Of a stretch of DNA of 39,505 nucleotides, positions 1 through 7,437 are shown in pieces. Position numbers and translations under genes: made by a program. The stretch comes from Lachnospiraceae bacterium (GTDB lineage: Bacteria > Bacillota_A > Clostridia > Lachnospirales > Lachnospiraceae): NCBI GenBank assembly GCA_024699595.1, contig JAILPG010000212.1, forward strand, positions 1 through 39,505. Direction: 5' to 3'. Under the pieces are notes generated by a model, which worked only from the letters and a program-made list of their open reading frames with translations, was not told the origin of the DNA and made no database searches. Each line of letters begins with the position of its first letter. Position 1 is the first letter of the stretch.

Positions 1-41
1 TCCCTGCACATATCTATAAACACTCTGTCAGCCAGACTCAT
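1..41 (-). CDS. thyA: Thymidylate synthase, N-terminal fragment (cut by window edge)
   Basis: Only 13 codons are in the window, reading MSLADRVFIDMCR plus a partial codon (GA). This resembles the N-terminus of clostridial thymidylate synthases (MSLADxxFIxxCRD), enzymes that convert dUMP to dTMP using methylene-tetrahydrofolate. The start is supported by GGGAGG five to six bases upstream of the ATG at 41. The gene lies 16 bases after the stop of the upstream metallo-beta-lactamase gene, so the two are probably cotranscribed. The identification rests on very few residues and on recall of the family, so it is tentative; that a coding start exists here is more secure than which gene it is. Confidence 0.55.
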   Translation of the reverse strand, partial: MSLADRVFIDMCR

Positions 42-57
42 CTCATCCTCCCGTATA

Positions 58-1662
58 TCATCTGTCCCATTTATCACACAGCGAATTGATCTGATCCGCA
101 AATTTGGCAAGATCCTTGTTTGCGCCTCCCTCATTGTGGGAAATGACCAGAAGCAGTCTCTGTCCTGCAGCCAAAAGTCTCTCAAATACAGACGAAACAG
201 CACGTTTCTTCTTCTTTGCGGTGATCCTTATACCTGCGGGCTCGCTTAAGAATTCATTTGCAGCAAGGTCAAATACGGCTCCCGAGAAAGGTGCATAGGT
301 ATTAAAAGCGTATTCTTCCCTTAGATAGTCGGCAAAATCATCACAGACCGTATCATCTCCATGTACGACAAAGACCCTGTCCGGATTGTTCTCAAAGCCG
401 AGCATCCAGTCGGTAAGTCCCTTTTTATCGGCATGACCGCTCAAGCCCTTTAACTGTTTTATACTTGCCCTTATCTCTATCGTCTCGCCAAAGAGCTTTA
501 CTTCCCTTGCATCCTCGCAGAGCGCTCTTCCGAGCGTTCCTATCGCCTGATAGCCGACAAACAGGATCGTACACTCTTCTCTCCACAGATTATGCTTTAA
601 ATGGTGCCTGATCCTGCCCGCCTCACACATTCCGGATGCCGAAATGATGACTTTGGGCGTTTCATCAAAGTTGATAGCCTTGGACTCGTCACTTGTGATC
701 GAGAGATTAAGACCCGGGAATCCCAGGATGTTTACTCCCTTGTGTACAAGCTCGAGTGCCTCCTCATCAAAGCATTCCTCTATGTTTTTATTGAAAATGT
801 TCGTTGCCTCCACGGCAAGCGGAGAGTCCACATATACCTCAAAATCCTCATGACCGCTCACAAGCTTTTCCTGCTTGATCTGTCTGAAGAAATACAGAAG
901 TTCCTGGGTCCTTCCTACCGCAAAGGAAGGGATCACGACATTTCCTCCCCTGTCAAATGTTTCCTTTAATATCTTTGTAAGCTCTGCAACGTAATCCACT
1001 TTTTCACTGCTGTGAAGTCTGTCTCCGTAAGTGGATTCGACTAAAACATAATCCGCATCCTTAACCGTAGTGGGATCCTTAATGAGCGGCTGGTCCTTAT
1101 TGCCGAGATCGCCGGAAAATACGATCTTTTTGTCCACACCCTCTTCCGACAGCCAGACCTCGATCGCTGAAGAGCCCAAAAGATGTCCCACATCCACAAA
1201 CCTTATCTTTATGCCGTCACATATCTCCACTACGGAATCATAAGGGCAGGGAACAAGGCATTTTATCGCGCCGTCGGCATCCTTCATGTCATACAGAGGC
1301 TCGTATTTTTCAATCTCACTGCTTCGCTTGGCTTTTCTGCCCCTCCACTCAGCCTCGAACATCTGGATATGGGCACTGTCACGAAGCATGATCGATGCAA
1401 GCTGGCAGGTCGCATTCGTTGCAAATATCTGTCCTCTGAAGCCTCTGGCATACAGTAAGGGAAGCAGGCCCGAATGGTCTATATGGGCATGCGTCAGAAA
1501 TACATAATCAACCCTTGCCGCCTCTACGGGAAGTTCCACATTTTCATAAAGGTTGATCCCCTGTTCCATTCCGTAATCAACCAGTATGATCTTCCCGCAC
1601 GCCTCTATGCAGTGGCAGCTTCCGGTTACCTCATGATCGGCTCCGATAAAATAAAGCTTCAT
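58..1662 (-). CDS. MBL-fold / beta-CASP metallohydrolase with RNA-specificity domain
   Basis: This 534-residue protein belongs to the beta-CASP branch of metallo-beta-lactamases, which includes CPSF73-like and bacterial RNase-type nucleases. Seen: the metal-binding motif THAHIDH at residues 57-63, a later GH in VDVGHLLGSS, SGDLGN with the metal-bridging Asp, a beta-CASP region ending in SGMCEAGRIRHHL, and the C-terminal SGHAD and VHGDD blocks of the RMMBL domain. It is cytoplasmic, with no signal peptide. I chose the ATG at 1662 because AAGGGGGG sits just upstream and the family begins MKLxFxGA. The frame stays open for 63 more codons upstream, but these cover the repeat region and look non-coding. 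Expected activity is RNA endo- or exonuclease; the substrate is not deducible. Confidence 0.85.
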   Translation of the reverse strand: MKLYFIGADHEVTGSCHCIEACGKIILVDYGMEQGINLYENVELPVEAARVDYVFLTHAHIDHSGLLPLLYARGFRGQIFATNATCQLASIMLRDSAHIQMFEAEWRGRKAKRSSEIEKYEPLYDMKDADGAIKCLVPCPYDSVVEICDGIKIRFVDVGHLLGSSAIEVWLSEEGVDKKIVFSGDLGNKDQPLIKDPTTVKDADYVLVESTYGDRLHSSEKVDYVAELTKILKETFDRGGNVVIPSFAVGRTQELLYFFRQIKQEKLVSGHEDFEVYVDSPLAVEATNIFNKNIEECFDEEALELVHKGVNILGFPGLNLSITSDESKAINFDETPKVIISASGMCEAGRIRHHLKHNLWREECTILFVGYQAIGTLGRALCEDAREVKLFGETIEIRASIKQLKGLSGHADKKGLTDWMLGFENNPDRVFVVHGDDTVCDDFADYLREEYAFNTYAPFSGAVFDLAANEFLSEPAGIRITAKKKKRAVSSVFERLLAAGQRLLLVISHNEGGANKDLAKFADQINSLCDKWDR

Positions 1663-1689
1663 ACTTTTCCCCCCTTGATTTTTATTGTT

Positions 1690-1769
1690 TATGAAAGCGA
1701 TCGCTTCGCAATCTCTGCTTTCAATAGTATTTATGAAAGTATGAAAGCGATTGCTTCGCAATCTCTGCT
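1690..1769 (-). repeat. Duplicated ~30-bp stem-loop repeat in leader of MBL gene
   Basis: Two direct copies, 1690-1719 and 1740-1769, match at 29 of 30 positions and start 50 bases apart. Each contains GATTGC or GATCGC, a TTC triloop and GCAATC, so each can form a short hairpin. The only difference (C/T) keeps pairing as a G-U wobble in minus-strand RNA. The copy nearer the gene is extended by an outer TGAAAGC/GCTTTCA pair. Both lie in the presumed 5' leader of the metallohydrolase mRNA. Confidence 0.7.
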
Positions 1770-1815
1770 GTGCATTCGGAATCCGGCTTTCAGCCTCCTT
1801 CCTCATGCACATCAG

Positions 1816-1875
1816 GTTCACTGATACATATGTGTCTGCATGTGCAAGCACACAGACACATATGTATCAGTGAAC
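1816..1875. repeat. Perfect 23-bp inverted repeat between amidase and MBL genes
   Basis: The arms 1816-1838 and 1853-1875 are perfect reverse complements, separated by 14 bases that can themselves form a small tgtg/caca hairpin. The structure begins four bases after the amidase stop codon. Neither strand has a T-tract after it, so it does not look like a standard intrinsic terminator. It could block 3' exonucleases, cause Rho-independent pausing, or be the remnant of a miniature element. Confidence 0.75.
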
Positions 1876-1879
1876 ACTT

Positions 1880-3217
1880 TCATAGCATCTTTTTAATCAA
1901 TATTATGATCACAAAGAATATTACTATGGCGATGATCACCAGTACAAATATCAGTAAATATAATACCATATTTTCATTCTCTGAAGAATTGTTTTGTACG
2001 GTAATACTGCCCTTTACGTTTATGTCATTCTTATTTTCTGCAGGATCCGTTATCTTTACTTCGCTTTCGCTCTTTTCTTCCGTATCTGCTGAGTCTGTTT
2101 CAGGTCCCGGTTCAGTCAGAATGACCGGTGTCTCTAAAGCCTTCTGTTTTGCGATATCTATGACATCTTTTCTTACTTCAAAATCAGTACACAGACAGTA
2201 CTGGTTATATACCCTGAATATGAGATTTTCGGCCAGATCCGCAGGCAGTACGAGGTTTCCCTCCATCTTTTCCTTTTCGGGATCCCAGAGATAGAGTTCA
2301 TTAAAGTCTTCATCATCCACAGATTCGACCTCTCCGTCATAGGTCACCCCAAAATACATCAGGCCGCTTTCCTCTTCCGATGCATAAACGGAATAATCTA
2401 TCGAATCCGTTGCCGGATCGTAGCGGTCGATCACAACGCTAACATCCGACGGAGGGGTATCGTCGGGATCCACCCTGTCTTCCGGAGTCTCCTTTGTAAC
2501 AGTGGGCTTAATGTTTTCACTCATCACGTTCTTCTTAAGTCCGTAATAAGCAGCGATCCCCTGTGCGTCAAGAACTCCGAGCTCCTTCCAGGCAGTCTCG
2601 TTTCCGATCCTCTCAAAATCCCTGTCATTATCAAGATATCCGTGCTCTATTATTATGACCGGAACATCTTTTTCCACACCGTGTCTTATTACGCCGTAAT
2701 AATCAAAGCCGGAGCTGCCGATCCTGGTCTTTATGCCCTTATCATACAGCCCGTACTCCTTCCATTTCTCCATAATGCAGGAAGCGGCACTCTGACCTGT
2801 GGAATAATAATTGGAAAATGCGGATGTGAATATCTCTGCCCCGTAGAATTTGTGCTTTTCCGAGGCATTATAATGAACGCTGATCATAATGTCGGCATCA
2901 ACGCTTTTTGCGAAGTCAACCCTGTCTCCAAGCGGGATAGCTCTGTTATCCTCTCTTGTCATATATACGGACACGTTCGGATAATTGAGAAGCTCATCCC
3001 TCATGGCCGTAGCCGTGATCAGGTCGACATCCCTCTCAAGGATCTCTTCCCTGTAGATCGCTCCGCTTTCGGAGCCCTCATCAAGGTTCTCACCGCCATG
3101 ACCGGGATCTATGACTATAACGACCCTGTCATAGGCTCTTGCGTTTATGAAAAAAAAGAATGACAGAAGAAGCGCGGCAGGGATTATGAGAAATAGTTTT
3201 ATCTTTTGCTTTATCAT
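1880..3217 (-). CDS. N-acetylmuramoyl-L-alanine amidase (Amidase_3), membrane anchored
   Basis: This 445-residue cell-wall hydrolase cleaves the lactyl-L-Ala amide bond of peptidoglycan. An N-terminal hydrophobic signal segment (about residues 7-28, ending near AxA) directs export. The zinc amidase domain spans about residues 31-228, with DPGHGG (H40), SVHYNA (H115) and IIEHGYLDN carrying the catalytic Glu (E191). A long acidic region rich in E, D, T and P follows, then a C-terminal transmembrane helix (about 415-440) and a KK tail. It is therefore probably anchored by its C-terminus with the enzyme outside. The ATG at 3217 has no good ribosome binding site of its own. It overlaps the stop of a possible mini-ORF (ATGA), which suggests coupled translation. 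Confidence 0.9.
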   Translation of the reverse strand: MIKQKIKLFLIIPAALLLSFFFFINARAYDRVVIVIDPGHGGENLDEGSESGAIYREEILERDVDLITATAMRDELLNYPNVSVYMTREDNRAIPLGDRVDFAKSVDADIMISVHYNASEKHKFYGAEIFTSAFSNYYSTGQSAASCIMEKWKEYGLYDKGIKTRIGSSGFDYYGVIRHGVEKDVPVIIIEHGYLDNDRDFERIGNETAWKELGVLDAQGIAAYYGLKKNVMSENIKPTVTKETPEDRVDPDDTPPSDVSVVIDRYDPATDSIDYSVYASEEESGLMYFGVTYDGEVESVDDEDFNELYLWDPEKEKMEGNLVLPADLAENLIFRVYNQYCLCTDFEVRKDVIDIAKQKALETPVILTEPGPETDSADTEEKSESEVKITDPAENKNDINVKGSITVQNNSSENENMVLYLLIFVLVIIAIVIFFVIIILIKKML

Positions 3218-3324
3218 ATTCTGATTATCAAACGAACAGGAGCGGATGTCAAATCTGAGTTCAACATCCGCTCCTATCCTGTTACTTCATTGTCCAATGG
3301 TCTGTACCTACCTTCCGTTTCCAT
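3214..3324 (-). other. Two possible mini-ORFs chained upstream of the amidase
   Basis: Minus-strand reading gives METEGRYRPLDNEVTG-stop (3324-3274). Six bases later comes MLNSDLTSAPVRLIIRI-stop (3267-3214), whose TGA overlaps the amidase ATG. AGGA and AGGAG lie before the second start, and GAGGAAG lies directly before the first. The first frame is also open for about 14 codons upstream. The arrangement resembles leader peptides with translational coupling, but both frames are short and may be chance or remains of a decayed gene. Confidence 0.25.
3238..3275 (-). promoter_or_regulatory. 12-bp perfect hairpin over the amidase leader mini-ORF start
   Basis: AGGAGCGGATGT and ACATCCGCTCCT (on +, 3238-3249 and 3264-3275) are perfect complements around a 14-base loop. 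In the minus-strand RNA one arm contains AGGAG and the ATG of the second mini-ORF, so folding would hide that start. It ends 20 bases before the amidase start codon. There is no following T-tract, so a role in translation or RNA stability is likelier than termination. Confidence 0.5.
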
Positions 3325-3684
3325 CTTCCTCTTTAAAAGCTTCGTGCCATCTATGTCAACTTTAAAGTGTCATCACACTATAAAATATATTCAATTGTTA
3401 AGCACTCGGACTCCTTCATCTCATGTACATATTGTGGATATCATGTATCCTGTACCCTGCTTCTCTTAGCATGTCCTTTTGTTAAGCACTTTTCGAAATA
3501 TCCGGGCCGACTTACCGGCCGATAATCCGCACTCTGCTTTCTGGAAAATGAAAAACCTTACTAACCTTTACCGCCGAACTTTTGATCCGACTAAAAAATC
3601 AATATTTGGGTGGTCCGTACCTCCTTTATGGATTTTCAAAAGAAAACTTCTTTTTTTCTTTTCTTTATGCTTACCTCTCGTCTA
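3325..3684 (-). other. Long untranslated leader / gene-free region before amidase
   Basis: The only stretch above 300 bases without a recognised gene runs from 3218 to 3784. On the minus strand it reads from a strong promoter at 3692-3720 towards the amidase, giving a leader of about 470 nt. It holds a perfect AAAGGAGGT near 3620-3630 with no ATG, GTG or TTG at usable distance, a GGCCG/CGGCC stem-loop near 3505-3520, and a 12-base direct repeat TTGTTAAGCACT at 3395-3406 and 3479-3490 (84 bases apart). I recognise no riboswitch class and no convincing gene here. Confidence 0.4.
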
Positions 3685-3691
3685 TGTCTGT

Positions 3692-3720
3692 ATTATATAC
3701 AGCCCGCCGGGAATTGTCAA
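3692..3720 (-). promoter_or_regulatory. Consensus sigma-A promoter with AT-rich upstream tract
   Basis: On the minus strand TTGACA (3720-3715) and TATAAT (3697-3692) are separated by exactly 17 bases, a perfect match to both hexamers. Upstream of the -35 is an A/T-rich tract including TTGAAAAATTTTCAA (about 3727-3742), which resembles an UP element. The -10 is embedded in the palindrome CTGTATTATATACAG (3688-3702), a possible operator. It should drive the amidase transcript. Confidence 0.85.
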
Positions 3721-3784
3721 TACTTTTTTGAAAAATTTTCAATTATTTTTCTACTATTGTGTTTTCCTTCAGGCTTTTGGCTGT

Positions 3785-4351
3785 TTATTTGAAATAGGCG
3801 CCTATTATCTCCTTTGCCTTATCGGGTTCATCGCTCACCGAGAGGATCGCATACTCTCCATTAGTGATGATCACGGGCTTTGAAAGCTTTACAAGCTCCT
3901 CAGGCACGTAGTCTGTATAGGCTTCTTTCTGTTCCTCTATCCTCTGCTCGAAAGCACTCTTTGCCTTAGACGCATCATCGGCCGAAGAACACTTTAAAAC
4001 CACGATTTCTTCAGCTGTTGCGCCGGTGCTTTCGTATATCTTTGCCTCGTCGATGCTCACATCATCCAGGTAAATGTACATTTTTGCCGTATCCGTGTCA
4101 ATTTCAGACAATTCGTCACTGTATGTTATTTTTTCTCTCAACTCCGTGCCGATCTCCGCAGCCGATGCTTCCTTAACCTCAGTCTGCACTTCCTCGGTTT
4201 CAGTCTTTGTTTCGGTGCTTTCGGTCTGTGTTCCGGCGTTTTCGGTCTGCGTCTGTGTCCCCGGATCCGCTGCCTTTTTCTCATCTTTTCCGCATCCTGC
4301 AACAAGAACCAAAGATGCGATCACAGCTGTTAAAACAAGTCTTTTTTTCAT
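3785..4351 (-). CDS. DUF4358 family lipoprotein
   Basis: This 188-residue exported lipoprotein has a typical signal peptide with lipobox LVAGC (Cys at about residue 20). A low-complexity linker rich in T, E and Q follows (about 27-62), then a small folded domain matching the DUF4358 pattern: SDELSEIDTD, YIYLDD and a conserved ATAEEIVVLK strand. The family's function is unknown. It is the last of four genes after the MBOAT, DHHW and SGNH genes, with a 25-base gap to the SGNH gene and an AGGAGATATATC-type ribosome site. Its position suggests an accessory part of an extracellular acylation system, attached to the outer face of the membrane. No clear terminator follows; the next sequence is the AT-rich tract of the amidase promoter. 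Confidence 0.75.
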   Translation of the reverse strand: MKKRLVLTAVIASLVLVAGCGKDEKKAADPGTQTQTENAGTQTESTETKTETEEVQTEVKEASAAEIGTELREKITYSDELSEIDTDTAKMYIYLDDVSIDEAKIYESTGATAEEIVVLKCSSADDASKAKSAFEQRIEEQKEAYTDYVPEELVKLSKPVIITNGEYAILSVSDEPDKAKEIIGAYFK

Positions 4352-4376
4352 AATGATATATCTCCTTATTTTTTAT

Positions 4377-6194
4377 TTACTCAGGTATAACTATTGCATG
4401 TGCCTTCAGGTATTCCTTCCAGATATCCATGTATCCGGCCTTAAGGTGTATACCGTCAGAAGTCATTTCCGGCATCAGGCTTCCGTCTCCGAGCGAAACG
4501 GTCGAATTGATGTCTATGTAGTAAGCCTTCTGCTCCATAGCAAAAGCTTTAAGCTTCTCATTCAGGGCATAGATATTGGGATTATTATGTGTTCTGTCCG
4601 AAGAGGATTTGGCCGCCGTAACAGGCAGAACGGCATGAACATAAATGATCGCCCTCGGCTCCATCTCACGAAGCCTTGCTATCAGCTCTGCATATTTGTT
4701 TAAAAAGGCGTCTGTCCCGCCTCCCATTTCGTTCAGGCCGACCTTGATATATATCTTTGTATATTTGTCATACTCAAGTGCATCAAATATCGGAACCTTT
4801 CCGGACGGCGTCTGCACGACCTTCATGGTCTCGTATTTATACAGCTGGAAAGAGGTCACGCAGTAATAGGTTGATACGAGCCCGGAATACATTCCAAAGC
4901 CCTGAAGCCTTGAATCACCGATGAACAGGGCATCAGCAAAATAGCTTTCGTCAACTGCGGTAAACGGAAGCGGATAATACTGGTTCGGATCGACGTAGGA
5001 TCCGGGATCGGTACCGTCAGGCCCCGGAACATCATTGCCGCTTACGGTCTCATTTATCTTTATAAAGGTGGTTTCGTCATCCTCAAGCGCCCCTACTATA
5101 TTGCCCACTCCAAGAAGCTCAGCACCGATTACGACCGCTTGCGCGCCGGATTCCTGTACTTCCGGGACAACCTCTTTTTCCTCCGTTACCTCCGCGACAT
5201 CGTCAGCTATGGATGCAATGTCTTTCTCATCAAGCGTTATGACGCCGCCTAAGTCTCTCTCGCGGAGCTTCTCAAGTGCAAGCTCCCTGTATTCATTCTC
5301 GTAGGTACCCTTGACAAGGCTTAAAAGATCCCCTGCGGATCTTCCCATATCCAAAAGAGCCATGAAGACACCTGCCCCTACTGCTAAAAGAGCTGTTACA
5401 ATAAAGACGGCAGCGACAATGGGGCCTTTTCTTATCTTCTTCTTTTCCACGGGGTCATTTCCTTCGGGCGGGATCACAGATATGTTGTCCCGTGGTCTTT
5501 CAGGCAGTCTTTCCCAGGTGATATCGGAGGTTTCTTCAGGCTCCTCATCCGTTTCAGGCGCAGGCTCTGCATCAGCCATACGTACATATCCGGAAGGCTC
5601 CTTCTCTGCAGGCTCTGAAACTTCAGTCTGCTCAGGCGCCATAAAGGTCACGGTATCTGAAGGCTCCGGGGTTTCCGTCGTTTCAGGTGCCCTATAGGTT
5701 ACAGTATCTAAAGAGTCTGAAGCTTCGGTCCGTTCCTCTGTCTTATAGGTTAATGTATCTTCTGAGTCTGAAGCTTTTGTCCGCTCCGGCGCCTTGTACG
5801 TTTCTGTTTCTTCAGGCTCCGAAGCTTCGGCAGGCTTTGGTGCCTCATCCTCTTCATCCAGATAGTATTGATCACTGCCTTCAGGAAGCGCTTTTTCGCT
5901 CTTCATCATTGCCTTTTGAGACTTGATCTCTTCTTCTATTTCCTTGATCTCATCGGCAAGCTCTCTTGTAAACTTGTCTTCCTCTTCTTTTCTTTTAAGC
6001 TCCTCACCGGAGAGCTCCTTAGAATCGGTTACATCGATTATCCTTGCGGAAAGCTCCTCGTCATCGGGGATTATCCTCCCCTCCTCGTCCCGCATTATCT
6101 TTTTTACTTTTATCTCTTCTCTGCCGTCTGTAAAGACCCCTGTCTGTTCGTTAACGGGTCTTTTTCTATATCTCTTTTTAGTCTTTTTCCCCAT
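4377..6194 (-). CDS. SGNH/GDSL hydrolase-family protein with TM anchor and repeat-rich cytoplasmic tail
   Basis: This 605-residue protein has three parts. Residues 1-256 are charged, with a basic start (GKKTKKRYRKR), an acidic helical stretch, and four tandem 17-residue repeats (130-197). Residues 257-281 form one transmembrane helix preceded by KKKIRKG, so the N-terminal part should be cytoplasmic. After a linker, residues 415-605 carry the SGNH fold: block I FIGDSRL (S428), block III GLNE (N488) and block V DGIH (D580, H583). SGNH domains remove or transfer acyl groups. The gene overlaps the upstream DHHW gene by 17 bases and precedes a DUF4358 lipoprotein, so it probably acts with MBOAT and DHHW on an extracytoplasmic polymer. 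The long cytoplasmic tail is unusual for the family and could dock other proteins. Confidence 0.8.
   Translation of the reverse strand: MGKKTKKRYRKRPVNEQTGVFTDGREEIKVKKIMRDEEGRIIPDDEELSARIIDVTDSKELSGEELKRKEEEDKFTRELADEIKEIEEEIKSQKAMMKSEKALPEGSDQYYLDEEDEAPKPAEASEPEETETYKAPERTKASDSEDTLTYKTEERTEASDSLDTVTYRAPETTETPEPSDTVTFMAPEQTEVSEPAEKEPSGYVRMADAEPAPETDEEPEETSDITWERLPERPRDNISVIPPEGNDPVEKKKIRKGPIVAAVFIVTALLAVGAGVFMALLDMGRSAGDLLSLVKGTYENEYRELALEKLRERDLGGVITLDEKDIASIADDVAEVTEEKEVVPEVQESGAQAVVIGAELLGVGNIVGALEDDETTFIKINETVSGNDVPGPDGTDPGSYVDPNQYYPLPFTAVDESYFADALFIGDSRLQGFGMYSGLVSTYYCVTSFQLYKYETMKVVQTPSGKVPIFDALEYDKYTKIYIKVGLNEMGGGTDAFLNKYAELIARLREMEPRAIIYVHAVLPVTAAKSSSDRTHNNPNIYALNEKLKAFAMEQKAYYIDINSTVSLGDGSLMPEMTSDGIHLKAGYMDIWKEYLKAHAIVIPE
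5604..5807 (-). repeat. Four tandem 51-bp coding repeats in the SGNH gene
   Basis: Codons 130-197 of the SGNH gene form four contiguous 17-codon units, each starting T-x-T-Y/F and carrying an E-x-T core with acidic/serine residues and P (for example TVTYRAPETTETPEPSD). A degenerate fifth unit may precede them (residues 113-129). The copies are in frame and diverged in sequence, so the array is old rather than a recent slip. Confidence 0.75.
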
Positions 6195-7350
6195 TCTGCT
6201 GTCCCCTGATCAACTTATAGAAATTATTGTCTTCATTGAGATGCGAAAAATTATACAAAAGAAGGATATCCGCATCGGCTTCCCTGTTTAAAAGCTCCTC
6301 TGCAGAAGCTCCGTAGTATCTGAGATCCACTACGATGATCCTTCCATAGTCATATAAAAGAAACGGTATCAGACAATTTGAGTAGGAATCCTTAAAGATC
6401 ACAAGCGTATCATCATTTTCGCTGACTCCGGATATGATCTCCCCGCATCCGTAGTTTCCATGCAGAAACATCGCATATTTATCATACGTTTCCGCCTTTT
6501 TAAGGTCATACAGCCCGTACTTTTCCTCTCCGTCATTAACCGTATAACTTCTTACGGGAATATTGTAATATATTATTTCGTCACTTGCTATACCTCTTCC
6601 CTTATATTTTGCATAATATGTTCCGTAAAAACCGGGAACGCTCTCTCTAAGGCTTTCATCAATGTCACAGGGCTTAAGCCCCATTTTTTCACATATGGCT
6701 CTGTAGCCTTCATAGGCTCCGTTTGTCGTCCAATGATGGTCTGTCCTGTAATATATCTGTTCATCATCCCTGGCGGCTGCCTTATTCAGACTGTCATATA
6801 CATCAATTGTATGTACATTTCCGATACGGGACAGCTCCTCATAAAAGCTGTCGATGTACTCTTTTTCCGATATCTCAGGGAGACCGTACGGAACCCTGTC
6901 CTTAAGGATCTCAAAGGAGTTTGGCACTATTCCAAGGTAAATGTCACGGTCTGTATTCTTTGCAAAGTTTTCAATTATGGCTTCATTTCTTGAAAGCCTT
7001 TTATCCGCTGTAAGGATCTTTTCAAAGAGGTAACCGTCCTTTCCCCTTACGATGTTGTTGTTTTCCTTTTTAAGCAGGATAAGCTCCGTATCCGCCTTGA
7101 TATCTATAAGGAGATCCCTGAAGGGAAGCTGCTCCTCCGTATAGGTATCAAAAGCTTCCATGAAGGATCCGTCCTTTATCCCGTTAACAGTTACAGCAGG
7201 CCTTTCTGCAAGAAACCTGTTCTCCGTATCGGAAAAGCTTTTTGGGGGAAGCAGCAGATACAGGATGAACATCACTGTACATACGAGCATGAAGCCGCAG
7301 AATGACGGATATTTAATTATTGATCTTATCTTTTGTCCTTTTTCTTCCAT
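6178..7350 (-). CDS. DHHW family protein (AlgJ/AlgX-like acyltransferase partner)
   Basis: This 390-residue protein has one N-terminal signal-anchor helix (about 15-35) and an extracytoplasmic domain. Its hallmark DHHW motif is at 204-207 (YYRTDHHWTTNGAY), and a later FKDSYSN (D321, S322) matches the Ser-containing motif of AlgJ/AlgX SGNH-like enzymes. Known members work with MBOAT proteins to move acetyl groups onto exopolysaccharides. It lies 87 bases after the MBOAT gene and overlaps the SGNH gene start by 17 bases. The start is uncertain: I prefer the ATG at 7350, preceded by AAAAGAG, over an in-frame GTG at 7398 that lacks a ribosome site. Substrate and acyl group cannot be read from the sequence. 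Confidence 0.8.
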   Translation of the reverse strand: MEEKGQKIRSIIKYPSFCGFMLVCTVMFILYLLLPPKSFSDTENRFLAERPAVTVNGIKDGSFMEAFDTYTEEQLPFRDLLIDIKADTELILLKKENNNIVRGKDGYLFEKILTADKRLSRNEAIIENFAKNTDRDIYLGIVPNSFEILKDRVPYGLPEISEKEYIDSFYEELSRIGNVHTIDVYDSLNKAAARDDEQIYYRTDHHWTTNGAYEGYRAICEKMGLKPCDIDESLRESVPGFYGTYYAKYKGRGIASDEIIYYNIPVRSYTVNDGEEKYGLYDLKKAETYDKYAMFLHGNYGCGEIISGVSENDDTLVIFKDSYSNCLIPFLLYDYGRIIVVDLRYYGASAEELLNREADADILLLYNFSHLNEDNNFYKLIRGQQNGEKD

Positions 7351-7437
7351 ATCTCTTTTCTGTGTATATAAATCTAAGTGGTTATTATGCCCACGCACGG
7401 CTCACACCATTCAGGATCCGCTTCAACGCTTGAAATA

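Noticed and set aside
1694..1707. GCGATCGC motif as a cyanobacterial HIP1 repeat
   Set aside because: It occurs in only one of the two repeat copies and every gene points to Clostridia; here it is part of an RNA-type hairpin.
1663..1851. 63-codon N-terminal extension of the beta-CASP protein
   Set aside because: It runs through the repeat hairpins and part of the inverted repeat, lacks family similarity, and a better ribosome site precedes the ATG at 1662.
1816..1875. Intrinsic terminator for the amidase gene
   Set aside because: There is no T-tract after the stem on either strand, and the stem is far longer than usual.
3688..3702. Similarity of CTGTATTATATACAG to the E. coli LexA box
   Set aside because: Clostridial and bacillal LexA sites follow the GAAC-N4-GTTC pattern, so the resemblance is probably chance; reported only as a generic palindrome.
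3726..3752. AT-rich palindrome as terminator of the DUF4358 gene
   Set aside because: The stem is all A/T and it sits directly upstream of a perfect -35, so an UP-element role fits better.
3479..3883. Plus-strand 134-codon open frame across the amidase promoter region
   Set aside because: It runs antisense through the consensus promoter and into the lipoprotein gene, has no ribosome site, and its composition is not gene-like.
5604..5807. CRISPR-like or satellite array
   Set aside because: The units are contiguous, in frame, degenerate and lie inside an intact coding region; there are no spacers or cas genes.
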